DNA of 64,000 nt, from contig NZ_MOWR01000002.1 of assembly GCF_001937065.1 (NCBI RefSeq), forward strand, positions 124,001 through 188,000, written 5' to 3'. Origin of the DNA: Streptococcus sp. 'caviae'. Its GTDB lineage: Bacteria > Bacillota > Bacilli > Lactobacillales > Streptococcaceae. This document shows positions 15,876 to 23,686 of this stretch, one piece after another. Every line of letters starts with the position of its first letter. Position 1 is the stretch's first letter. The notes under the pieces are model-generated. The model searched no databases. It worked only from the letters and a program-made list of their open reading frames with translations, and was not told where the DNA came from. Both the position numbers and the translations under genes were made by a program.

Positions 15876-16241
15876 TTACTGCCGGTCAACCATTTTCGGT
15901 ATCCTTCCTCTTGGTTTGTCAAGAATAGTATAGCCATTTTTCTGATATTGTGCTATCCAATTGGGAAGTATACCGCGATTTAGCAAAGCATAATCAAGAG
16001 AAACTTGACCTTGTGATTGGCCCTCAAGCAGAACTTTATCGATCATTTCTCGCTTTAATTCTGGCGGATAGTAGGTGTTCTTACCCTTTCTAACCGTCTC
16101 AACACCATGCCTGTTCATGAGTTTGACCATGTAGGTGAGATTGGAAATCTGAATATCATACTGTCGACTAAGATGGGACCATGAAACCCCATTTTGCCTC
16201 TGCTCATATATTTTTAGTTTATCTTCATAACTTAATTTCAT
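15876..16241 (-). mobile_element. IS3-family (IS861/IS150-like) orfA remnant
   Basis: The 121-residue product is an IS3-family OrfA: helix-turn-helix segments ([11 protein letters not shown] and [13 protein letters not shown]) and the end of the DNA-binding region at GRIPKM, where full OrfA proteins continue with a leucine zipper. The zipper and the whole OrfB transposase are missing; bases 15781-15875 hold nothing recognisable. The upstream end of the element survives as a hairpin at 16252-16293. The element cannot transpose by itself. Confidence 0.8.
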
Positions 16242-16251
16242 AAGAAAAGCA

Positions 16252-16293
16252 CCCCAATCATTAGATTTTCTGTCTAACTTTTGGGGTGCAGTT
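16252..16293. repeat. Surviving terminal end of the IS3-family element
   Basis: GCACCCCAA (16259-16267) pairs with TTGGGGTGC (16281-16289), with an inner TTAGA/TCTAA pairing. This is a typical IS3-group left end with a hairpin that blocks incoming transcription. A related copy lies at 55290-55327 downstream of the VanY-type wall gene. Confidence 0.65.
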
Positions 16294-16311
16294 CATTCTA
16301 AGAGCTTTTTC

Positions 16312-16983
16312 CTATCCTTTTTCCAGAACGCCGTCGCTGAGATGGTAAATATTATCTGCAAAGGCCTGCAGACGGCTGTCATGAGTGACAATAACGATAG
16401 CTTTGTCGCCTTGATGAGCCAGATCAGCCAGCAATTTTCCGACTTCTTTGACCCGTTCACTGTCCAGTGCAGCCGTCGGCTCATCAGCCAGGACAACTTC
16501 TGGTTGGGTGTAAAGTGCCCGAGCAATGGCTAAGCGCTGGCGCTGACCGCCGGAGAGCTGGTCAGGATACTTGTCTTTTAACGCGTAGATATCAAGCTGT
16601 TTGAGGAGCTTAATCAGGGCATCTGGGCTGATATTGCCCCCTTTTTTAATGCGATCAACCAGCTGAAACTGCTCCATAACGGTCAAATAAGGAACCAGAC
16701 TATAGTTTTGCAGGACAAAGCCGATCTTGTTGAGACGCAGGCTGTCTCGCTGCCTGGGTGTCAGCTTGAGCATATCCTGATTATTGATTGAAATACTGCC
16801 CTTGTCCGGTGTCTGCAGACCGCCTGCAATGGTCAGGAAGGTACTCTTACCGGAGCCGGACGGTCCCAGTACCAGAACAAGCTGTCCTTTGTCAACACTG
16901 AAATCCAGATCTTTAAGGACGTGAACACGGGCACTGTCTTGGCCAAAATATTTATTAATCTGTTTTAATGTTAAAACTGCCAT
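16312..16983 (-). CDS. ABC transporter ATP-binding protein, HrtA/MacB-like
   Basis: A 223-residue ATPase with all motifs: Walker A GPSGSGKST, Q-loop near VLQNYS, signature LSGGQRQR, Walker B VVLADEP and an H-loop VIVTHD. The family exports substrates together with a single FtsX-like permease. The permease gene lies immediately upstream with a two-base gap. The pair resembles heme-efflux HrtBA, but the substrate is inferred and could be an antimicrobial peptide. Confidence 0.85.
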   Translation of the reverse strand: MAVLTLKQINKYFGQDSARVHVLKDLDFSVDKGQLVLVLGPSGSGKSTFLTIAGGLQTPDKGSISINNQDMLKLTPRQRDSLRLNKIGFVLQNYSLVPYLTVMEQFQLVDRIKKGGNISPDALIKLLKQLDIYALKDKYPDQLSGGQRQRLAIARALYTQPEVVLADEPTAALDSERVKEVGKLLADLAHQGDKAIVIVTHDSRLQAFADNIYHLSDGVLEKG

Positions 16984-16985
16984 GC

Positions 16986-18044
16986 TTAACCTCCGATGAT
17001 GCTTGTAGGATCAATTTTAGCGGTGATACGAATCGGAATGAGTGATCCCAGCAGAGCCATGACAATCATACCGACCGACACCAAAGACAAGAGATCCAGC
17101 TGGAAGGTCATAGGGACACTGTTAGGAATAGCTATGGCAGTTGCAACCGTCAGGACAATACCAATCACAAGTCCGGCCACAGTCAGTAGGAAGGACTGAG
17201 CCAGTGTGGCGCTCATCAAACGCCCGGCAGGAACCCCTTGAGCTCTGAGTACTGCGTAATTATTAATCTTCTGGATAGTAATGATATAAAGAAAGACCGA
17301 AATGATAACCAAAGAGATAACCATCAAGAAAGCAATCATAAAGATAAAGGTCTCATTTTGTGCCGAATATCCGGGGAGCTTTTGGATCATAGCATCAATC
17401 GTGTAAGATTTGACGCCATCTTTGTCAATCTTGAGGTCAGCATCTTTAGAGACAATGGCGCTGGCCGCAAAATCTTTTGTCCCTTTGAGGGTTTGCCAGT
17501 CTGTGAGCTGTCCGTAAACAACCGGAGAAATATTGAGTTTGGCTCCTTTGGTAAAGCCTACAATGGTAAAGGTTTTATCAGAGCCGTTGAGTTTGATGCT
17601 GTCGCCTACCTCATAGCCGTCTTCAGCCAGAGAATCATCGACAACAACTTCATAATTCCTTTTAAAGAGGCGCCCTTTAGAAATGGTCATGTCTTGGGCA
17701 ATGAATTGGTCTTGTTTAATCCCGACAAAAGTTGCCGACTTTTTATCCGCACCATCAGCTGTCACAATCACAGTCGTTTCACCGATTTGAGCCTTATCCT
17801 TGTCTTTACTGTAAGGCTTTACCTGACTCTTGGTCAAGAGTGACTGGCGCAAGGTCGTATTGGCATTATCGTTGAGCAGGATACTTTTGGCTTTCCAAGA
17901 CTCAATAGCAGCAGTATTTTCATGGGCCAGGCCCAAGGCCAGACTAGTCATGATAAAGATGAGATAGGTGATGAGAGTAATCATGGCAATAACCATCCCA
18001 TAGCGAACCTTCTCATGCTTCATTTCCTTTAGGGCGAGAAACAT
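16986..18044 (-). CDS. FtsX-like ABC permease, HrtB-like
   Basis: The 352-residue permease has one N-terminal transmembrane helix (about residues 15-40), a large extracytoplasmic domain (about 45-230) and three C-terminal helices, the MacB/FtsX layout. The start MFLALKEMKHEKVRYGMVIA and the following region look like HrtB of Gram-positive cocci. It forms a two-gene operon with the ATPase downstream. An SD-like GGAGG lies just before the ATG. A heme-export role is a family-based guess. Confidence 0.8.
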   Translation of the reverse strand: MFLALKEMKHEKVRYGMVIAMITLITYLIFIMTSLALGLAHENTAAIESWKAKSILLNDNANTTLRQSLLTKSQVKPYSKDKDKAQIGETTVIVTADGADKKSATFVGIKQDQFIAQDMTISKGRLFKRNYEVVVDDSLAEDGYEVGDSIKLNGSDKTFTIVGFTKGAKLNISPVVYGQLTDWQTLKGTKDFAASAIVSKDADLKIDKDGVKSYTIDAMIQKLPGYSAQNETFIFMIAFLMVISLVIISVFLYIITIQKINNYAVLRAQGVPAGRLMSATLAQSFLLTVAGLVIGIVLTVATAIAIPNSVPMTFQLDLLSLVSVGMIVMALLGSLIPIRITAKIDPTSIIGG

Positions 18045-18416
18045 CTTTTACCTCCTATTTGTGTCAACAGAGTAACTATACTACTATGACAAAGGCTTGT
18101 CAAAAAGTTTGCAGATAAATTAAAATAAACGATTCCTGTGCTTAAAAGAGCTAGGCAGATGGCTGTTTATACAGCATTTATGGGGCTGAAATATCGGACT
18201 TATAGCCCATTCTAAAAGATTTTGCACGTTTATCACAAACAGCATCTGCACTGTTTTAACTATTTAGTTGACAGAAAAGCCTGTAATTCAGTTGCCTTAT
18301 CCTGCATCTTGGTTGATGCGGGATTTTTTGGGCGCTAATTGTCGTTAAGGTGTCGTTGATTGTCCTATACAGAAAGGTGTCAATTGGTCTATAATCATTT
18401 GTAAAAGGAGAAAAAG
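18045..18416. other. Intergenic region upstream of the SDR gene
   Basis: No gene is seen. It contains the promoter of the HrtB-like gene (minus), the first copy of a 31-bp terminator repeat (18298-18328), and a TATAAT at 18390-18395 before the SDR gene. Two imperfect copies of GGTGTC followed by a TTG word (18349 and 18376 areas) lie by this box and could bind the AraC-type regulator encoded downstream. Confidence 0.5.
18298..18328. repeat. 31-bp direct repeat, copy 1 (terminator-like hairpin)
   Basis: The 31-bp sequence is identical to that at 20778-20808. It contains CCTGCATC and GATGCGGG arms (one G-U pair) followed by T residues, so each copy can act as a terminator. The two copies enclose the SDR, AraC and HXXEE genes exactly. 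Confidence 0.85.
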
Positions 18417-19235
18417 ATGTCTAAAGTGATTTTACTGACAGGTGCTTCTTCAGGAATTGGCTATCTGACAGCAAAAAGATTAGCTAAGGAAGGACACAAG
18501 GTTTATGGCGCGGCCAGACATTTGGAAAAAATGGAAAATCTGAAACAAGCTGGTGTTCATCCGATTTACCTAGACCTCACAAATGAGAAGACGATTAAAC
18601 AAGTCTCAGAAGCAATTCTTGAAAAAGAAGGGAAGCTTGATATTTTAATTAATAATGCAGGTTATGCTGTCTATGGTGCGGTTGAGGATGTTTCTCTTGA
18701 GGATGCTAGAAAGCAATTTGAAGTGAACCTTTTTGGTCTGGCTCGTTTGACTCAGGAGATTCTTCCCTATATGCGAGCTCAGAAATCAGGGCGTATTATC
18801 AATATCTCCTCAATAGGCGGTCGTATAACAACTATTATGGGATCATGGTATCATGCCTCTAAATATGCTCTTGAAGCTTTGTCTGATGGTCTTCGTATGG
18901 AAACAAGGCCATTTGGGCTTGAAGTTGTTCTTATTGAGCCAGGCAATATTAAGACACCTTGGAGTCAGATTGCCACAGAAAATTTACAAGTTTCCGCAGC
19001 TGGCGGTGCTTATGAAGAAACAGCGGGAAAGGTCTCTAGAAGCATAGAAAGAATGTACACAGGCCAATTTGTTTCTGAACCTGATATTGTAGCAAAAAAG
19101 ATAATCAAAATCGTCAATGCTAAACGGGTAAAACCGCGCTATCTTGTCGGTCGTGGGGGCAAAGTAATTGTTTTTCTGCATACAATCTTGCCTGCCAAGG
19201 TATTTGATTGGCTGGTCGTCAAGAGTTTGACTTGA
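18417..19235 (+). CDS. Short-chain dehydrogenase/reductase
   Basis: A classical SDR of 272 residues with the NAD(P) loop TGASSGIG (residues 7-14), NNAGYAVYG, catalytic serine in NISSIGG and the active-site pair YHASK. Arg and Lys near AARHLEKME suggest an NADP preference. It is the first gene of a three-gene unit with an AraC-type activator and an HXXEE protein. Family members oxidise or reduce small alcohols and ketones; the substrate is unknown. The ATG follows AAAGGAG by seven bases. Confidence 0.9.
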   Translation: MSKVILLTGASSGIGYLTAKRLAKEGHKVYGAARHLEKMENLKQAGVHPIYLDLTNEKTIKQVSEAILEKEGKLDILINNAGYAVYGAVEDVSLEDARKQFEVNLFGLARLTQEILPYMRAQKSGRIINISSIGGRITTIMGSWYHASKYALEALSDGLRMETRPFGLEVVLIEPGNIKTPWSQIATENLQVSAAGGAYEETAGKVSRSIERMYTGQFVSEPDIVAKKIIKIVNAKRVKPRYLVGRGGKVIVFLHTILPAKVFDWLVVKSLT

Positions 19236-19261
19236 GGTTGTTATTTTTAGACAATAGAACT

Positions 19262-20248
19262 ATGAAACTTATTATTACGAAACAATTTCAGAGCTTCTTG
19301 AAAGAATTGGGAATAGACATTAGGCTGATTTTACAGAGAGCACAGTTATCCAACAAGCTATGGCAAGAAGAACTTGTTTATAATGCTCAGGATTATTATC
19401 GTTTTATGGCGACTTTGGATAAACTCATTACGGATGAAGCTATATTGGCATTGAGCAGGATTGAAAATATTAAGATGTTCGTACCGGCCTTTTTTGCAGC
19501 TTTATCAAGTCCTGATGGTTGGACAGCCCTGCAGCGCTTCTCAAAATATAAAAGCCTGATTGGACCAGTAAAGGTACAGATTCACGAAAAAAAGGATGAA
19601 GTTACTGTAAACTATGCCTATTTTTCATCACAGTTGCCGCTTCCTCGGATGTTATTGCTGCAGGAGCAGATGCTTCTGTTAAGTCTTTTACGGACGGGAA
19701 CAGGAACCTTGATTCTTCCTCGCCAGATAAGTTCCCCCTATGATTATGGAAGCATTCTTGAAAATGAAGCTGGAATTCTGCCGCAAAAATCTGCCGGAAA
19801 TCTGTTGGTGTTATCTAAGACCGATCTTGAAAAACCTTTTATCACTGAAAATAATGTCATGTGGTATCATTTGGAACCAAGTCTTAATCAGCAACTGTCT
19901 CAGCTTGATCATGCTGGCCGCTTAACCCAGGCAGTTCAGACAGAACTGTTATCTGCCATTCCCAGCAGTCAATTTTCTCTGGCAATAATAGCTAGCAGGT
20001 TGGGTCTCAGTAGCCGTACCCTACAGCGTCAATTAGCTGCTGAGCACACAACTTTTAAGGATGAAGTTATACAAATGCAAAAATTTATGACTTTTTCCTA
20101 TCTTGATTTATCTATGTCAGTTGATGACATTGCTTATTTGGTAGGTTATTCAGAAAAATCTGCCTTTCTGCGTGCTTTTAAAAAGTGGACTGGCAAAACG
20201 CTGAAGCAGTATAAAAAAATCCATTATTGCAAGGGAGAAAAAGAATGA
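19262..20248 (+). CDS. AraC-family regulator with arabinose-binding-like N-terminal domain
   Basis: The 328-residue protein has an N-terminal Arabinose_bd-type domain (about residues 10-185, FVPAFFAALSS) and a C-terminal double helix-turn-helix: SLAIIASRLGLSSRTLQRQL and DIAYLVGYSEKSAFLRAFKK. Start ATG 19262 is used because the frame extension upstream overlaps the SDR end. The architecture is that of OruR/ArgR-like AraC activators of Proteobacteria and is uncommon in streptococci, which hints at transfer. It overlaps the next gene by four bases (ATGA), so both are co-translated. Confidence 0.88.
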   Translation: MKLIITKQFQSFLKELGIDIRLILQRAQLSNKLWQEELVYNAQDYYRFMATLDKLITDEAILALSRIENIKMFVPAFFAALSSPDGWTALQRFSKYKSLIGPVKVQIHEKKDEVTVNYAYFSSQLPLPRMLLLQEQMLLLSLLRTGTGTLILPRQISSPYDYGSILENEAGILPQKSAGNLLVLSKTDLEKPFITENNVMWYHLEPSLNQQLSQLDHAGRLTQAVQTELLSAIPSSQFSLAIIASRLGLSSRTLQRQLAAEHTTFKDEVIQMQKFMTFSYLDLSMSVDDIAYLVGYSEKSAFLRAFKKWTGKTLKQYKKIHYCKGEKE

Positions 20249-20757
20249 CACCAGCTTTATTCGCTTTTATTGCTATAACGCTTTTTATGATTCATGAGTT
20301 TGAAGAGATTATTTTAGTCTGTCCATGGATTGCTAAGAAAAAGAAGGATCCCAAGTTTGCCAATGAGCTATTTGTCTCAGGCAGGGCGCATTATCCTTCT
20401 GCAGAAACAATGGCTGCCCTCATTTTGGAAGAATTTGTTTCGGCTAGTCTGATTCTGCTTGTAGGCATTCTTTTCAAGATACCGGAGCTAGTTTTAGCTA
20501 TTACATTGGGCCATACGTTTCATCTGTTTTCGCATATTGGTCAAGCCATCCATTTTCGAACTTGGGTACCGGGCAGTATAACAGCGGTAGTGACGCTTCC
20601 CTTACTTGTTTTAAGTATTGCCCTGTTTTGTTTTTCTCAGACACTTAACTGGCTGCTTTTGCTGGCACTGACAGTCCTGATTTTTCCTCTTTTGCTGCTT
20701 AATTTGCGTTTTCTGCATAGGCAGTCTGCCCATGTTGAAAGATTCCTACACTCGTAA
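20245..20757 (+). CDS. HXXEE-domain integral membrane protein
   Basis: A 170-residue membrane protein with the HXXEE motif near the N terminus (HEFEE, about residues 15-19) and a second His-rich stretch (GHTFHLFSHIGQAIHF, about residues 92-107). Four to five hydrophobic segments are visible. The family has no firm function; the conserved His and Glu residues suggest metal binding or a membrane-embedded hydrolase. It overlaps the AraC gene by four bases and ends just before copy 2 of the 31-bp repeat. Confidence 0.8.
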   Translation: MTPALFAFIAITLFMIHEFEEIILVCPWIAKKKKDPKFANELFVSGRAHYPSAETMAALILEEFVSASLILLVGILFKIPELVLAITLGHTFHLFSHIGQAIHFRTWVPGSITAVVTLPLLVLSIALFCFSQTLNWLLLLALTVLIFPLLLLNLRFLHRQSAHVERFLHS

Positions 20758-20777
20758 ACAATGTATCTCAGTCTCTC

Positions 20778-20808
20778 TATCCTGCATCTTGGTTGATGCG
20801 GGATTTTT
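20778..20808. repeat. 31-bp direct repeat, copy 2 (terminator-like hairpin)
   Basis: Identical over 31 bp to 18298-18328. It ends the SDR-AraC-HXXEE transcript and lies directly upstream of the LytTR gene promoter (TGCTATAAT at 20822-20830, an extended -10). Confidence 0.85.
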
Positions 20809-20848
20809 GCTGCTCTCGGCTATGCTATAATGGATGGCAGGTGATACT

Positions 20849-21298
20849 ATGAAATTAACAATTAAGCAAGACCCGTCCGTTAACGATACAGCTGTTCAGC
20901 TTACTTATAGGCAAAAAGATGAATTGGTCAGCCGCATTCTTCGTTTTTTAGAGTCGGTTGATAAGCAGCTCAAATGCTATCTGGATGGTGAGGAACATCT
21001 GGTCAATCTTTCGGACATCTACTATATCGAAAGCGTAGATAAAAAGACTTTTGTCTATTTAGCGGATGCGGTTTATCAGACGGATTTGCGCCTCTATCAG
21101 CTGAATGCTGATTTGGAAAAGTATGGTTTTGTGCAAATCTCTAAGAGCTGCCTGCTCAACATCGATCGGCTGGCAAGTATGCGTCCGCTCTTCAACAGCC
21201 GCATGGAAGCAACTTTGGATAATGGCGAAAAATTGATTGTCAACCGCAGTTACTTGCAGGCTGTCAAGGAAACGTTAAGAGGAGGAGAGGACAGATGA
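20849..21298 (+). CDS. LytTR-domain DNA-binding regulator (HdrR/BrsR-like)
   Basis: A 149-residue protein that lacks a receiver domain. Its C-terminal 100 residues are a LytTR DNA-binding domain (LSDIYYIESVDKKTFVY and the closing VNRSYLQAVKE). Start ATG 20849 is preferred since AGG lies eight bases upstream. It overlaps the DUF3021 gene by four bases. A stand-alone LytTR regulator next to a membrane protein is the design of the S. mutans LytTR Regulatory Systems (HdrRM, BrsRM), in which the membrane partner restrains the regulator; these control bacteriocins and competence. Targets here are unknown. Confidence 0.88.
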   Translation: MKLTIKQDPSVNDTAVQLTYRQKDELVSRILRFLESVDKQLKCYLDGEEHLVNLSDIYYIESVDKKTFVYLADAVYQTDLRLYQLNADLEKYGFVQISKSCLLNIDRLASMRPLFNSRMEATLDNGEKLIVNRSYLQAVKETLRGGEDR

Positions 21299-21678
21299 AA
21301 AAATGGTCTATCAATATTTTTGCAACCACAGGGCTGTCGCTGCTTTTGGTCGCCTTAGTAGCACTCTGTCTAGGAGCGCATTGGCTGTATCTGGTCTCTG
21401 TTTTTCAGGTACTCCTTTTAAATATCCTCATTCATCTCACGATATTAGCAACACATCGGTTAGCTTTGACTTCTTTTCTTTGGCAGGCTTTGCTGGATAT
21501 AGCAGTGATAGAGGGCTTGACCGGCCTTTTGGGACTTGTTTTCAATTGGAATCAGTGGCTGATGCTGGTTCTGATTGGGTTGATCATGTATGCCGTGTCT
21601 CAGATTTTGGATCTTTTTGATCTCAATCAGGAAGCAAAGGAAATCAATGAGCTGATTCAAAAACGTCAGCACCGTTAA
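21295..21678 (+). CDS. DUF3021-family membrane protein, partner of the LytTR regulator
   Basis: A 127-residue protein with four transmembrane segments (about residues 8-28, 34-54, 64-84 and 88-106) and a short charged C-terminal tail. This fits DUF3021. Its ATGA overlap with the LytTR gene implies translational coupling and a stoichiometric complex. By analogy with HdrM/BrsM it should sequester or inhibit the regulator at the membrane. Confidence 0.82.
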   Translation: MKKWSINIFATTGLSLLLVALVALCLGAHWLYLVSVFQVLLLNILIHLTILATHRLALTSFLWQALLDIAVIEGLTGLLGLVFNWNQWLMLVLIGLIMYAVSQILDLFDLNQEAKEINELIQKRQHR

Positions 21679-21693
21679 AAGAGCGGAGGGTTT

Positions 21694-22551
21694 ATGGTTA
21701 TTAACTCTAAATTAAAACTGTGGTCTTTTATCCTGATGATTTATGGGCTTTGTTTTGCCTGCCGTATTTTGGAATACTTTGTCTTGCGGACCGATCAGAC
21801 AGTCTGGGGTGAGGCTTTTGTTCATAAATTAGCCGGGATCGCAATTCTCTTTTGGGCAGCTAAAAGCCGTGGTTTCAGTCTGCGGCAGCAGGGATTTTCT
21901 AAACGAGGTATTGGGAAGAATCTCATAGGAGGATTGGTTTTTAGCCTTGCTGTCTTTGCTTTGGCTTACGGTGCAGAAATTGCTGCTCTGACTGGCCGAG
22001 GGAAATTCCAAGGTTTAGAGGTCTATGTCAGTATTTTTAATGTAGATAAAAATATTGAAAAAGAGTCAGCCCCCATTTTCTTTTTGCTTTGCATAGCTGG
22101 CAATATCATTAATGTCATTATGGAGGAAGGTATCTTTCGCGGGCTTTTTCAAAGGTTGCTGGACGAAAAGTATCGTTTTATCATGGCCGCTATTTTGTCC
22201 TCGATCCTTTTTGGCCTTTGGCATGTGATGGCTCCTATCAGAAGTTTGATTGATGGCGAGACAACGCCGGTGCAAACAGTTGTTCAAACGATAGTGTATA
22301 TCACAGCCTCTGCTTTAGTAGGATTTACTTTTACATTCATGACTAAACTGACCGGCAGTCTCTATATGGCGATGATGGCGCATTTTATCAATAACAGCAG
22401 CGTCAATCTGCTGCATGTGTTGTCAGAATCCGGCAGTGATGAACTGATGGCAGTGAGAGTGGCTGTTGCTCAAAGCTTAAGTTTATTGTTGGTTCTAGTC
22501 TGGTATAACCATAAGCAAAAACGTTACAGAAAGGAAATAAAAAGCACATGA
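21694..22551 (+). CDS. CPBP-family intramembrane metalloprotease
   Basis: The 285-residue membrane protein carries the CPBP (Abi/Rce1) signature: EEGIFRGLFQ (EExxxR) and the second motif FGLWHVM (FxxxH), with a third His in HFINN. About eight hydrophobic segments are visible. Such proteases are often near bacteriocin or peptide-maturation genes, where they give self-immunity or process peptides. It follows the LytTR/DUF3021 pair by 15 bases and overlaps the next gene by four bases, so all four genes form one operon. Confidence 0.88.
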   Translation: MVINSKLKLWSFILMIYGLCFACRILEYFVLRTDQTVWGEAFVHKLAGIAILFWAAKSRGFSLRQQGFSKRGIGKNLIGGLVFSLAVFALAYGAEIAALTGRGKFQGLEVYVSIFNVDKNIEKESAPIFFLLCIAGNIINVIMEEGIFRGLFQRLLDEKYRFIMAAILSSILFGLWHVMAPIRSLIDGETTPVQTVVQTIVYITASALVGFTFTFMTKLTGSLYMAMMAHFINNSSVNLLHVLSESGSDELMAVRVAVAQSLSLLLVLVWYNHKQKRYRKEIKST

Positions 22552-23522
22552 AGGTTTTAGTCGTCGGTTTGGGCGTTATCGGAGCAACTTACGGTTATCT
22601 ATTTGAAAAGGCAGGTCATCAGGTTGAGCACTATATTCGTGACAGCAGCAGTCGAACAAAGCTTGCCGCTCTGGATGTAGACCTCTTAGACGGCAGAAAA
22701 CGTAAGACCAGCTCACATGTGCAGGATCTTTACCATGTCCAGAAACAAAGTCAAAAGGCCTATGATTTTATTTTTGTCAGTCTTCCTGAAGGAAAGATTA
22801 GGGAAGCTATCGATTACTTGCAGGAAAATCAGATTTCCGGTACGATTTTGCTGGCGTGTGGGATTTGGCAGGATAGGCATTCCTTAGATGAGCTGATGAA
22901 AGGACGTGACTATATTCTGGGCTATCCCGTAGCTGGGGGAAGAATTTCTGACAAGCAGCTGACTGCCTGTGTCTTTGATCATTTTATGCTGGAAGAGAAG
23001 AACAAAGCTGGGATTTCCAACTATACGGATTTAGAAAAACTCTTTTCCAGCTGTCAGATCCAGCTGGAAAAGCCCTACGATATGCTGGAGTGGATTTGGC
23101 TGCACATGGCCATTAATGCCGGTGTTATCTCCACCATAGCTGCTCATGCCGATCTTAAGAATCCCAGTCAAGCCGCCGAAAATCTAATGAATTCCACTCG
23201 GCTGCTCTCCCAAGCTGTTAGGGCCGTTAGAGAGACCATTAAGATGGTGAAGAGCAGGGGTGTCATCCTGAGCCATTACCACCAGGACTGCCTGCCTTAC
23301 CGACTGCCGATATGGCTTTCTGCACCGCTCATGAAACGAATGTTCGCCAAAAATATTTTGAGTCGAAAGATTATGACTCTGCATAATAATCTGCCTGACT
23401 TGTTTTTTGTCTGTCAGTGCCTCTATGACAGCGGCAAAAGGAATACTGTACTGGCGCCAATCTTTTATCAAGCTTATGAAGAAGCTCTGCAAAAAACTGC
23501 CGTCAATAAAATTGAATTGTAA
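22548..23522 (+). CDS. Ketopantoate reductase (ApbA/PanE)-family oxidoreductase
   Basis: A 324-residue NADP-dependent dehydrogenase of the ApbA/PanE family: N-terminal Rossmann loop VVGLGVIGATYG, then an all-helical C-terminal domain. The family reduces 2-dehydropantoate to pantoate in CoA synthesis, but several paralogues have other roles. Conservation of the catalytic Lys is not obvious, and it is coupled to a membrane protease gene and not to pan genes, so the pantoate role is unproven. A terminator hairpin follows directly. Confidence 0.78.
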   Translation: MKVLVVGLGVIGATYGYLFEKAGHQVEHYIRDSSSRTKLAALDVDLLDGRKRKTSSHVQDLYHVQKQSQKAYDFIFVSLPEGKIREAIDYLQENQISGTILLACGIWQDRHSLDELMKGRDYILGYPVAGGRISDKQLTACVFDHFMLEEKNKAGISNYTDLEKLFSSCQIQLEKPYDMLEWIWLHMAINAGVISTIAAHADLKNPSQAAENLMNSTRLLSQAVRAVRETIKMVKSRGVILSHYHQDCLPYRLPIWLSAPLMKRMFAKNILSRKIMTLHNNLPDLFFVCQCLYDSGKRNTVLAPIFYQAYEEALQKTAVNKIEL

Positions 23523-23552
23523 AGGCTGATAAGATCTGAATCAGCCTTTATT
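23521..23552 (+). terminator. Terminator after the PanE-like gene
   Basis: AAAGGCTGA (23521-23529) pairs with TCAGCCTTT (23541-23549) around an 11-base loop. Confidence 0.75.
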
Positions 23553-23659
23553 GATGGGAAAAGCATGGTTTTAATTTGTCAGGCTGGAACGTTTTACCAA
23601 GTAAACATCAGTCTTTTTATGTTCATCTTTTTCTTGCTGCTCTCGTCCCGGATTTATTT

Positions 23660-23667
23660 TTCGTATA
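23660..23667 (+). promoter_or_regulatory. Possible ComX (SigX) box upstream of coiA
   Basis: TTCGTATA lies 20 bases before the coiA start, after a T-rich tract. It differs from the SigX core TNCGAATA at one position. No sigma-A -35 box is evident. The distance to the ribosome site (GTAGGAGG, 23673-23680) is short, so the assignment is tentative. Confidence 0.4.
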
Positions 23668-23686
23668 AATAGGTAGGAGGTCGTTT

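Noticed and set aside
22548-23522. Naming the PanE-like gene panE
   Set aside because: No other pantothenate gene is near, the catalytic Lys is not clear by eye and the operon context is a membrane protease, so a symbol is not justified.
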